A stretch of DNA of 64,000 nt, taken from contig VIIQ02000039.1 in the NCBI GenBank assembly GCA_007449985.2, positions 434,001-498,000 on the forward strand. Direction: 5' to 3'. The notes beneath the pieces were generated by a model. That model was not told the origin of the DNA. It did not search any database and worked only from the letters and a program-made list of their open reading frames with translations. The translations under genes and the position numbers were made by a program. The DNA is from Desmodesmus armatus (taxonomy: Eukaryota > Chlorophyta > Chlorophyceae > Sphaeropleales > Scenedesmaceae). Shown here one piece after another: positions 22,791 through 32,859 of the stretch. Position 1 is the stretch's first letter. The number at the start of each line of letters is the position of its first letter.

Positions 22791-24631
22791 TCAAACGCCC
22801 TGACAGAAACCCTATTGACAGCCTATCCGACCATGATTATCCAACTTTGTACGGTGAATGGATTTTTTACAGCCAAATATACCCGTTGACATCGTGTCCT
22901 TGTCAGCAGGGGGCAGCATTGCCAGGTTGATGACTCAGCAGAACACTGCCACACCTGACGGCCATCACACATCCCATCTTGCAAGCAGGAGAGCAGGCTC
23001 ACAGCACAGCCAATGCTCAGCCAAGATCCATGGTACAGATCTGTGCCACTCCCAGTATGGTAACATCCCCCAGGCAGTCACCCCCAGTCCCGTCTTGCAA
23101 CCACCACAGCATGGCAGTGCTGCTGCTGCTGTACTTGCTTCATAGTCAGCACAGGCTGACTGCGATGACATCAGTAACCCATGCTTTGAGCTGAGCCTGA
23201 GGCAACGTCCAGCTACCAGCCCAGTCATGACCAAACTGGCAGGTATCCTAGGCCTGCAGGTTGACAAAGTGTCACCAGTGCATTCGTTGTGTTTTGTCAG
23301 AAGGGAGATGCCGTGCACGTGCCACTTGCACCACAAACACGCAGCAGACAGTCTGACGCTGCGACCCACCACACAAATAATTGAGATTCTGCAGAAGATG
23401 AAGATGTTGCCTTGCACAAAAACAAAAAGAACTCAACCAGCTGAACATCACATCAAACGTGACGGCAAGCATTGCATACAAATACAGATGCTGTGGCGCA
23501 ACATCATTGTGGAGACAGACATGACGCATGGTTACAGATGACATATCTCACACACTTGAGGGGGTGCCACTGACTCTGTGTGACACTGTCAGCAGCGCGC
23601 ACTGTGGCACAGTGCAATTGGCTCCCACAGGCTCGCCAAAAAGAGCACAGGCCGGTGATGGGCACGAGCTGTCACAATGACGGTCATTGGCTCACTGCTT
23701 GCAACACAATTAATATGCTGTAGGCAGAAGCTTGCTGTCACTGCAGACTGCTGATGAACACAAGAAAAAGAGTGAGGAACTTGCTCACATGATACCAACT
23801 TGCGCACAAATCAAAATAATTCATCCTCTTGAATCGTCTGAGATGCACAATCCCTCTCCTGGTACACGCACACTCTGGAGTGAACCCCAGTCACATCATG
23901 TACAACATCAGTGGCAAATTTGTAAACACTTTCACAACGAAACTTGCAGGCAACGTTGCCCAGGGTTGTGGGCGGCCTGGGAATACATGCAACTGGCAGG
24001 CAAAGCCAAGCAAGGCTTGAGAAACGACCATGCTCCCAGGCACTGTGACAGGCTGTCACTGACAGCAACAGAAACAACAACAGGCGGTATACTGTACAAA
24101 AGCCAAAAGTGACTGTGCAGTAACAGGAACATTTCTTAACAAACAGCAGACAAGGTGCAGCAGGCACCCTGAGCCAAAGAACACAGTCTGCAAACTCTGT
24201 TAAAACCCCGTCTGTATGACTCCCGATGCGCGCACAAGGGGGATTCAGACGGCTCAAAGCAATTCGCTGGCAGCAGCACAAGCAGCAGGTCCAACCAAGG
24301 CGCTGACAGCTTTCAGCACTCAGTGTCACGTTGTCAAAGTTGCTGCAGAAACACTAGCAGCACCAGGGGCAGGTGACCAGAAGCTGTAGTGCGCAGATCT
24401 CTAGAGAGCTCAACTCACATGCGATCAAGTTGGTCCTGGTGCTGGGCACCTCCTGATCGGGGTGCTGCTGCGACTGCTGCTGCTGCTGCAGCTGCTGCAG
24501 CACCTGCGGTTGCAATGCCGGCGGCCACCTCCCGCTGTCGCGCCCTCTCCATTCCCGCACGTGTTGCTGCTGCTCTCTCCCACGGCCCATTGTCATTGTT
24601 TCGTCCAGGAGTCCCGTGTGAAGCACAGGCT

Positions 24632-25122
24632 TCAAAACTGCCAACCCACTGCTGTGGTTTGCCCTTCTGCTGCTGCAGCCACCGCAGTTGCCGCAGCAGC
24701 AGCGTTAGCGTCAGCGGCGGAGCCTGTGGCTGCAGCTGCTGCAGCTGCTGCAGCTGCTGCAGCTGCTGCAGCAGCTGCCAGCCGCTGTTGTGCCCTCTTC
24801 TTTTGCGCACGCCGTTTGGCTGACGCTGATTTTGTCCTCGTTGGACCCATCGTGATTGCCTCATCCAAGAGCTCCTGGTGTAACAAAGGATTCAGACTGA
24901 TAAACCCGTCGCAGCACCAAAAACCTGGCACCGCTGCTGCAAGCCCACTCACACCGCCAAAGATGCCGTAGATCCAACCAGGAGGTGGGGCCCTGGCTTC
25001 CACTATCTCGATCCTGATCTGTTTTGGCGGGACACTGACGCGCATGAATGTTGCTACTTGACACAGCCATTGGCGCACCTCGTGCTGCTGCTGCATTGTC
25101 AGCTGCGATAAATGCAGCCACT

Positions 25123-25169
<47 letters not shown>

Positions 25170-25215
25170 AGCGCCTGCAGCGCCTGCTGCTGCTGCTGCT
25201 GCAGCGCCTGCAGCG

Positions 25216-25268
<53 letters not shown>

Positions 25269-25587
25269 GGCGGCGGCTGGACACGCTCCGCAGCCTCCTG
25301 CCGCAAGCGTCTGTGCACTTTCCCGTACATACAGACGATCGCCCTGCTTGGCCTAACACACATGCTCTTCATCCCTGCCAGCGCCTCCAAAGCACCTTCC
25401 AAGGAGGTTCCAAAGTGCTGCAGTGCAGAAGCAGGCAGGGGTAACCTTTCCAGCAACTGCGCTACAGCTAGCCAGGGGGCTCGCTGCCCAAGCTCTGGTG
25501 GGTCGAAAAGCATGGCCAGCTCACGCTGCCATGCCCACAGATCTGAGAAGACCTGCTGTGGTAAAGGCTGCTTGCCTTCGGCCTGCA

Positions 25588-25624
<37 letters not shown>

Positions 25625-25644
25625 GTGGTAGTGGTGGCGCAGCG

Positions 25645-25693
<49 letters not shown>

Positions 25694-25951
25694 AGGAGTG
25701 GCTATATGGTAGCCTCCTTGCCATACACTGCTGCTGCTGCTGCTGCTGAAGCCAGGTAGTCCTTCCACCACCCCAGCAGCAGCAGCAGCAGCAGTGTTGA
25801 CCGCCGCTGCTTGCAGCGGGTGCTGATGTGGGGTGGCAGGAAAGGACCCAGCCAATCCACTGATGCTGCTGCAGCCCTCAAACTGCTGCGGCTGCCAAGC
25901 CAGATCTTCAGCCTGGCAGCCAGTCGCCCACTGCTGCTGCTGCTCTTGGTA

Positions 25952-25983
<32 letters not shown>

Positions 25984-26185
25984 CCAGATCCTCAGCCTCA
26001 GCTTCGGCCAGCAGCTGCAGCATCGGGTCAGGGCCAAAATCAGCTTCATCCTCCCCAAGCTGCTGCCACTGCTGAATAGCATGCTGCTGCTGCTGCTGCT
26101 GCTGCCAAGTTGGATTTTCACCCCTGGCTTCGGCCAGCAGCTGCAGCAGCCCAAGTTCTTCAGCCCCCTCCCAATACTGCTCACC

Positions 26186-26230
<45 letters not shown>

Positions 26231-26529
26231 CCCAGGAGCCTCAGGCTGGCACTGGTGCTGCTGCTGCTGCTGCTGCTGCTGCTTCCCAGGAGCCTCAGGC
26301 TGGCACTGGTGCTGCTGCTGCTGCTGCTGTTGGTCAACATCCATCTGGTCAATGCCACCATCAGGCCCCAATGCCTCGTCAGGATCCAAGCAGCAGCTGG
26401 CACTGGACAGCCTGCCTTTCAGCCCACTGCCGCTGCTGCTACTGCTGCAGCGGCGGCGGCCTCCCTAGCGAGCATCCCTGCCGTCCCCCCTAGCCCCACA
26501 AGCTTTGCTGCCGCCTGCAAAGCCACCAC

Positions 26530-26564
<35 letters not shown>

Positions 26565-26840
26565 GTGGCGGCGGCGGCACTATGTGCTGGTTCGGCAGCA
26601 GCAGCAGCTGTTGCACCAGGAGTGGCGGGACTATGGACCACATCAACAGCTGCTTCTGGGGTCGTGCTTACACCCAGAAGACGGTAACTGCTGCTGTGAA
26701 CAGGGACACCACCAGTGCCAGTGTGTGCCGTGTTCTGGTCGTCTGGCTGTGTAGGAGCAGCTGTTGGGCCCTCTGTAAGCCGCCGCTTCTTAGGGTGTAG
26801 TGAGGAAGGGCTGGCAGCAGGAGGCCGTACTGCTGCTGCT

Positions 26841-26872
<32 letters not shown>

Positions 26873-27006
26873 TGCTGCTGCTTTTGCTGCTGCTATGGCA
26901 GCTGCTGCAGAGCCTGCTGGTGGTGGTGCTGCTCCTGGTGCTGCTGGTGTCTGGTTCTGTCTAGCACTAGCACCAGCAGCAGCAACAACAGCAGCAGCAC
27001 CACCAG

Positions 27007-27067
<61 letters not shown>

Positions 27068-30000
27068 TTGGCCAGGATGTTGCACTGCTGATGCTGCAGC
27101 AGAGGCATTGCTCTCCTGCCTTTCCAACATCGACACCTGCTGCTGCTGCTGCTGCTGCTGTTCAGAGGCAGCAGCAGCACCCTGGGCACTGCTAGGAGCC
27201 AGAGCAGCAGCAGGAGCAGCAATGGCTTCAGGTGGGGCCTGCTGATCCAGGCCAGGTTGGCGGAGGAAGGGCACAAAGTCTGTCACCGGCTGCGGCTGCT
27301 TTCCTGCCAGCTTGCACTGCACGTAGTGCTGCCAGGCTGCAGCGGCATCACCCAACAGCAGAGTGTACTGGCCGGCACTCAACAGCTGTTGCTGCTGCTG
27401 CTGCTGGCAGTGTGCTGGAGGGCTGGCATGTGGGTTGAGGACCACATACTTCAGGACCTGTGTGGTGGGTGGTTCAGGGCAAACAGGCCAGACAAGGGGT
27501 GTAAGGCGTGACTGTTCAGCAAGGCATTTCCTCTTAGCCATGATTGTTCAGTGAGGCATCTCCTCAGAGCAGCCTGGCAGTTGTGTTCACATGGCTGAGT
27601 TGCGTGTGCGGCCTGCCAGTAGCAACCTCAGCTTGTGCTGCTCTGCGCTTGTGCTGAGCAGCAACATTTACAGGAACAGTAACAGCAACAGCAACAACAA
27701 AAGTAACACATACCTGTGAGGCGACCCAGTCATGTGGTGGCAGCTTGCGCAGTACATTGCGTACTGCCTCCAAGCTGACCTCGCCAGCCTCTTGGATAAG
27801 CTCGGGTTCATAGCCGGCAGCTAGCAGCTCAGCTTGCTCCTGCAGCAGCCACGTAGACAGAGACAGAAGGAGGAGCAGCAGCAGCAGCAGCAGCAGGGCG
27901 ACCGCTTGCAGCTCGGCAGTGAACACTTCACCAAGGCTTGCAGCACCTGAACAGCCAGCCACATGCTGAGCGTCAAGTCAGTCAACAGGGTGTTTGCTAA
28001 AGCAACCCTGGCAGCATAGGCATGCGTCCATATGCAGCGTTCTAACAAGTCGCTGCTGCGTACTAGCGTCAGCCCAGAGCCAGATCTGGCCTAGATCTGG
28101 CCTATTAGAAGGAGCAGTGCTACAGAGGACTGTGCACTGTGTACAAATCACACCTGTTCACAGCTGCAGACGGTTGCCTCCGCGTCACATGCTGTGTGCA
28201 GCCGCCAAGACATTTGCGCAACATGTAGAACTCTCAGCGCGCTGTGATGCCCTTCTGCCTGTAAGGCCGCCAGCTCACAGCACAGGAACTGCAGGGAGCA
28301 ACAGGCCACAGCAGGCACACACACAGCCGCAGTTTGGAGGCTGAGCCAATGACATGCCAGCACATGTGACCTGTACAGGTCAGAAGTAGGAAAGTCAGTG
28401 CCTGAAGGGCCGCCAGCTCACAGCATAGGTAGTGCTGGCAGCAACAGGCACCAGGCACAACAGCAGATGCAGCATGAGCTCAGGCCTTTCAAGCAGAAAT
28501 AAAGCCGATATGGCGTGCCGGTAGCATTAACACTCTGCATAGCGGGTGTCTCATGATGTACCTCACAAAAGCCAGAGTTTGTCCCTGCGCCTCACCTCGT
28601 GATCTTGGATCTCATCCAGCTGCCCTGTCTTTACTGCTCCTGCGCGCACCCTGTCACCCCCCACCAGCACCACTGTCGCGTCTGCAGGGTCAACACCAGG
28701 CGCCACCTCCACAGCAGACACCTGACGCAGCCGCCAGGGGATGGCAGCCGTGAATGCGCTGCTGTCACTGCCGCTGCCATTGCTGCGGTACTGCTGCTGC
28801 TGCTGCTGCTGTTGAAGGCTGTCTGATGGCACCAGCACAAACATGCCATCCAGGAGTGACGTCGTCACACCTAGCTGGGACTTCAGCCACTGCTGCAGCC
28901 GTATGAATTGTACACAGTCATATCCTGGCATGTGGACTGGGCTGAGGTTGGTTGGCAGGGGCAGGAGCGGCTCCTAATGATTGCAACAGCAGGCACCACA
29001 GTCCAGACACAGCGGTGATCAAGCTGCAAGCATGCCCTGAACCTGTCTCTGGCCTTGCGTAAAAGGCCAGCCCATTGTGCAGTCAGTCCTGCAGTGGGGA
29101 TGGCTTCTGACAAAGTGCAGCAGGTGGACTAGGCCAGTACTCAATCCAGCAGCTGATTAGTCACCACAGCACTCGCTGTTTTGCAGCTCCCACTGAGTAT
29201 GTAGTAGTTTGAGTTGTGCTGTTGTGTCTTTCATGTCACAGCCCTAAACCCCACGTCGTCAGCGCCAAGCTATGCGGGCCTTGGTGCCCTGGGTGCGCAT
29301 GTGTGCAGCGTGGCCCGATCAGGCGGCCAAGCAAAGTGAGCTTGATGCTGTACCCTGTGACGTGTGTGGCCACGCTGGCGGTTTTGACAACATGGTGATT
29401 TGTTCTGGGTGTGACAAGTGCTTCCACCTACGTTGTGTGGTTCCCGCCATGTCTACCGTGCCTAGTGGCGAGTGGTTTTGTTCTGGGTGTGATGTTCTGT
29501 TTTCGAACTCGGTGGACGAGTGGAAGGACGATGCTACAGTCCTCAGCTATCACGCTAGTGATCCCTATTTGGATTCGGTGCTGTTGGCTTATGTCCGTGG
29601 TGATCACTCTGACGCTGTGCTAGCCGCCTTAGCGCCTGATCAGCGCAGGCTAGTACAGCGTCGCGGCCAGCGTGTGCGGGTGCACAGCAAGTTGCCAGAT
29701 TGGTTGTCTGTTTGTCGTGTCATTGGCGGTCAGGACTGTTGGCGCACCTGTCCCCCGGTTGAGTACCGTTGGGACTTGATTCGGGCTATGCATGATGCTC
29801 TGGGACACGGGGGGGTCAATCAGACCTTGGCTTGCTTGCGCCACTCTTTTCACTGGCCGGGCATGTCAGGTGATGTCAGCATGTTTGTTCGTGTGTGTGA
29901 CAGTTGCCAGCGGCGCAAGCTGGTAATGCCGGAGGCACCCCTACTGCAGGAGCCTGTTGTGCGTGGGCCCTTTGAGCATGTTCATGTGGATCTGTGTGGG

Positions 30001-32854
30001 CCGTTTGACACACCTGTAGTGGATGTTCATGGGCGCATCAGCATGCCTGAAAAGCCTTTGAAGGCTCATGTTGTTATCATGGTGGATTACTTCACCAAGG
30101 CTGCTGAGTTTGCAGTGGTTTACAGCAAGACCCCAGCCGCTGTGGCCAAAGCATTTTACTATACATGGATTTGTCGTTACTTCGTGCCAAGTCATGTCAC
30201 CAGTGACAACGGTACTGAGTTTGAAACTGATTTTGTACATTTGTTGGCGCGTCTGGGTATCAAGCACGTACACACCAGTGCGGTGCACCCCGCGGCCAAT
30301 GGGGCTGTTGAGCGGGTTGTACAGTCTTTTAAGGCTATGCTCAGGGCGCACATTAACGCCCACCCTGAGCATTGGTTGCAGAGTGTTCCTGTTGTCCGCA
30401 TGCAGTATTGGTCTCGCCTGCACACGGCCCTGGGCGTCAGCCCTCATGAGATGGTGTTTGGTCGCTGGCCTGTGCATGCTGTTCCTTTGGCAAACCTGTT
30501 TGCTTTGGCTGGTCAGCGCTCCCCAGTTGTGTCCGTTGTGCCTGACGAGTGTGCTGATCCATTGCTACATGTGCAGCGTTTGCAGCAGCAACTGCTCGCG
30601 CGTGACGTGGAGGTGTTTGAGCGCATTCGGGAGCAGTTCAAGCGCAATGCTGCGCAATGGCCCAACAGGTTCGACAATGCGCGCCCTCTTCACATGGGGG
30701 AGCCGTTGCGTGTTGGTGACTGGGTGTTGGAGATTGTTGCTGGGCCCGTCCCTTCTTTGCAGTCGCGTGTGAAGGGCCCCTTCAAGGTGGTAGATTTTGT
30801 GGGTCCTGGTGGTCAGATTGCCTTGTTGGAAACTGGGCGTACAGAGTTCAAAGCGCCTGTACAGTTCAGGCGTCACATCAGCACCTTGGCAAAGTACACG
30901 GCCAGGCACCATCTGTTGGCTCCTTGATTTTTTTGGTCTGGCGAGGGTTGCCCTGTGGTGGTAACAATTCACACCACTACATTATGTAGTAGTTTGAGTT
31001 GTGCTGTTGTGTCTTTCATGTCACAGCCCTAAACCCCACAACAGCATCTGTGTGTGCATGTAGGCTGTGCCTGCATTGCAACATTGTCCGGTGTTCGCAG
31101 ATGGTTTTGCACATGATGTTGTCTGTCTCAGGGTTTGGTTGTTACCACCACAGCGCAGACAGGATCCCCTCCCAGATGGTTGTTGTGCCTTGCTTTTGGG
31201 TGCTGTGCTCTGCTTTTGGGCAAGACTTGACACGTTCGTAGGTGCTGGCTGGACACAGGTGCCCTACTCATGTTAGCGGCAAGTTCAGTAGAACCTCTTC
31301 GTGTGTACTGTGCTCGCTTTTCATTTGTGCTTGTGTGCTGTGCGTACGTTCAGGCCAAGGTCCCTTGCCGGCTATGCCGTTCTCTGGATACTGTGTGGAC
31401 CTTGGTGCCCTGGCGGCGCCTTGTTTTAGTTTGGCTTGATTCCTTGTCCTGCGATGTTTGCTTGCTTGTTCCAAGGTTGAGCGTGGCTCCCTTGATGTCT
31501 CTGGATAGGGAGTGCACCATGCGCTGCATTCCCCTCCTCTTGTCTGCTTGTTCCAGGGTTGAACGCGGTTCCCCTGATGTCTGTCTGTCGGTCTGTCACA
31601 TGGACGTTCCATTCCCCTGTTCTCGTCTTGTCTGAGGGTTGAACTAATTCCCCTCCAAGTGGTTTTTCTGTCCTGTTTCGGTCCTGCATTTACGCTTGGG
31701 CACACGGGTGCTCTCTTCTGTTGTGATTTTGTGGTGTTTTTCGCAGTGTCGGCTGGTGTCTCTTCTGCATTGCCCACTTGGTGTGGTGTACTGTGTTCCG
31801 GGCACCCCTGTGGCCTTGCAGATGCTTGTGGGGGTGTGTTGGCAGGGTGGGTGCAAGTTGTGTGTGGCTGGTGGGGTTGTGTGTGTTGGGATGTTCCTTC
31901 CTTCTTTTTTCTGCAGTGGTGCAGTCAGGTGGATTCGGGGCGGGTACTGTCCTTCCGCTCTTCCTGCTCTGGGGGGGTAGGAGGCGTAGCCACGCAGTTG
32001 TCGAGCAGGCTGAGCGTTAGTCCAGCAGTTGGGGACTGACGTGTGTAGAGATGTGTGAGACTGCAGTGAGAATGCAGTGATCAGCCTGTTGTGGTGAAGT
32101 GGACACTACATTCTATCAGGGTGTCAGGTTCAGTGAGTGGAGTAGGAGACGCTATACTGTAGCAGAGTGTCGTGATGAGAGTGAGAAAGGAGTTGAATCA
32201 GTTGTACAGCCTGCATGGCGCGTGTGTCAGTGTGTCTGGTTACAGCGGATGTCGATGAGGTCATAACAGTAAGGATACTCGGTTCCTGTGACTACAGCAC
32301 TCACTGAGATATGTGATGTGTAGTGTTGTGCAAGTGAAGCAATGGCGAGGAAAATACATGGTAACAATTCACACCACTACAAGTATGATACTAGCACAAT
32401 GCTGTTGTCACCCAGAGTGCTGGTAGAAAGCTTCAACAAAAGATGCTGGTGTCTGTCTGATGGGCCAAAGCCCCTGTCAGCAGCAAAAGCTCAGTTCGTC
32501 GCTAACTCCAGCGACACCCATTTTGTCAACTGGGGCCAGCAGCAATCCACTCACCAGCACGTGAGGTTGCTTGGCAAGCACTTTGTCAACCAAGGAGTCA
32601 GACAATGTGGCTTGCAGGGCACTGAAAGTTGCAGAGCCAAGCCTTGCTGCTGACACTGCTGCAGCCACTTCGGCTCCCTGCACGCTGTCATGCCTGTGTA
32701 GCACGTTCTGTCCCGCCTCGAACAGGGTCAGCCCTGTCCACTGGCTGCAGGTGCTGGTGGGGCTGTGGAACCCCTCTATGTTGTCCGTGAACCGCTCCGG
32801 CGTCACAATCACACCTTGGACGCCGGTTTTATGCTTGCTAGGAGGCTGGTTCAT
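24632..32854 (-). CDS. Array copy III: divergent family member with a transposon in its first intron
   Basis: Exons: Z 32555-32854 (100 codons, opens MNQPPSKHKTG, ends LVDKVLAKQPHVL, GTGAGT donor), A 28596-28973 (126 codons), B 28154-28288 (135 bp), C 27714-27839 (126 bp), D from 27457. D opens VLKYVVLNPHASPPAHC and keeps the family signature AAAAWQHYVQCKLAG, then long Gln and Ala runs. The frame changes near 26465, so an intron or indel is needed before the downstream part (stop near 24632). That part has two divergent repeated domains at about 25290-25545 and 24850-25075, separated by long Gln runs, then a basic tail (KRRAQKKRAQQRL) and poly-Ala. The second half of a third domain lies beyond the stop in another frame (24585-24640). 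The integrase element 29200-32380 lies between exons Z and A; removing it leaves an intron of about 396 bp, within the family range. Confidence 0.7.
28405..28440 (-). repeat. Duplicated start of exon B upstream of copy III exon B
   Basis: Exon B (28154-28288) starts FLCCELAALQ. A second version of this start, reading YLCCELAALQ on the minus strand, lies about 150 bp upstream at 28405-28440, followed by the same AGCAACAGGC-type intron sequence. It has no complete exon behind it. Copy II has a weaker trace of the same event near 10965-10990. Confidence 0.55.
29198..29254 (+). repeat. Left-end repeat, copy 1
   Basis: 57 bp identical to 30983-31039. It starts TATGTAGTAGTTTGAG and includes a CCCTAAACCCC motif. 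The element proper begins at the T of TGTAG (29200). Confidence 0.85.
29272..30927 (+). CDS. PHD-finger integrase (DDE transposase of the integrase-only element)
   Basis: A 551-residue intact frame. Residues about 28-75 are a PHD zinc finger (CDVCGHAGG, CSGCDKCFHLRC, WFCSGC), expected to bind a histone tail. Residues about 160-215 are the integrase HHCC finger (MHDALGH... CDSCQRRK, with FHWPGM). The catalytic core follows with the DDE triad: HVDLCGPF, TSDNGTEF and NGAVERVVQSFKA. The C-terminal part has a GPY/F-type SH3-like module (VKGPFKVVDF), as in Ty3/gypsy integrases. The protein would bind the element ends and join them to target DNA, perhaps guided by the PHD finger. Codon use is richer in T (GTT, TGT) than in the neighbouring genes, consistent with a mobile origin. 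ATG 29272 is the first in frame and lies about 70 bp inside the element. A PHD finger before an otherwise lone integrase is the unusual point. Confidence 0.88.
   Translation: MRALVPWVRMCAAWPDQAAKQSELDAVPCDVCGHAGGFDNMVICSGCDKCFHLRCVVPAMSTVPSGEWFCSGCDVLFSNSVDEWKDDATVLSYHASDPYLDSVLLAYVRGDHSDAVLAALAPDQRRLVQRRGQRVRVHSKLPDWLSVCRVIGGQDCWRTCPPVEYRWDLIRAMHDALGHGGVNQTLACLRHSFHWPGMSGDVSMFVRVCDSCQRRKLVMPEAPLLQEPVVRGPFEHVHVDLCGPFDTPVVDVHGRISMPEKPLKAHVVIMVDYFTKAAEFAVVYSKTPAAVAKAFYYTWICRYFVPSHVTSDNGTEFETDFVHLLARLGIKHVHTSAVHPAANGAVERVVQSFKAMLRAHINAHPEHWLQSVPVVRMQYWSRLHTALGVSPHEMVFGRWPVHAVPLANLFALAGQRSPVVSVVPDECADPLLHVQRLQQQLLARDVEVFERIREQFKRNAAQWPNRFDNARPLHMGEPLRVGDWVLEIVAGPVPSLQSRVKGPFKVVDFVGPGGQIALLETGRTEFKAPVQFRRHISTLAKYTARHHLLAP
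30959..31039 (+). repeat. Abutted right end and left end (circle-junction-like)
   Basis: 30959-30981 is the 23-bp right end (ends CACACCACTACA, identical to 32358-32380). 30982-30984 is TTA. TGTAGTAG from 30985 starts the second left end. IS3-type transposon circles join their ends with a spacer of about 3 bp. The junction is also nearly palindromic (CTACATTATGTAG). Confidence 0.8.
31464..31660 (+). repeat. Degenerate tandem repeat in the second half of the integrase element
   Basis: The phrase GCTTGTTCCAAGGTTGA, followed by a CTCCCTTGATGTCT-like stretch, occurs near 31466, again near 31546 (about 79 bp later) and in part near 31628. The ORFs across it have no recognisable domain, and this half of the element appears non-coding. 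Confidence 0.55.
32358..32384 (+). repeat. Outer right end plus AGTA target duplication
   Basis: The 23-bp right end (32358-32380) is identical to 30959-30981. It is followed by AGTA (32381-32384), matching the AGTA before the outer left end at 29196-29199. Confidence 0.7.
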
Positions 32855-32859
32855 CTCAG

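Larger units (their letters stand above)
17620..24350. other. Gene-poor stretch
   Basis: Holds the short TTTAGGG run, the three-copy repeat at 21.0-21.5 kb, the CTAGGCA element and many poly-C/G tracts. ORFs up to 172 codons exist but none has a domain, a credible composition or splice context. Confidence 0.5.
29200..32380 (+). mobile_element. Integrase-only element (Ginger-like or LTR-derived) with terminal inverted repeats
   Basis: The left end TGTAGTAGTTTGAGTTGT and the reverse complement of the right end, TGTAGTGGTGTGAATTGT, match at 15 of 18 positions and give TG...CA termini. The four bases AGTA precede the left end (29196-29199) and follow the right end (32381-32384), consistent with a target duplication. 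Inside are a PHD-integrase gene (29272-30927), a right end (30959-30981), three bases TTA, and a second left end (30983-31039), followed by about 1.3 kb without a supported gene. No reverse transcriptase, protease or gag is seen. It sits in the Z-A intron of array copy III, opposite to that gene's direction. Known Ginger transposons use gypsy-type integrases as transposases, but with longer inverted repeats and CCGG/CCGT-type duplications, so the match is only partial. A decayed LTR element is the alternative. Confidence 0.65.

Noticed and set aside
23811..24329. 172-codon minus-strand ORF with a hydrophobic stretch
   Set aside because: Cysteine-rich, odd composition, no homologue in the window and no splice context; it lies just 3' of array copy III.
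29200..32380. Ordinary Ty3/gypsy LTR retrotransposon
   Set aside because: No gag, protease, reverse transcriptase or RNase H; the repeated segments are only 57 and 23 bp and are placed as ends and an inner junction, not as two LTRs of equal length. A decayed derivative cannot be fully excluded.
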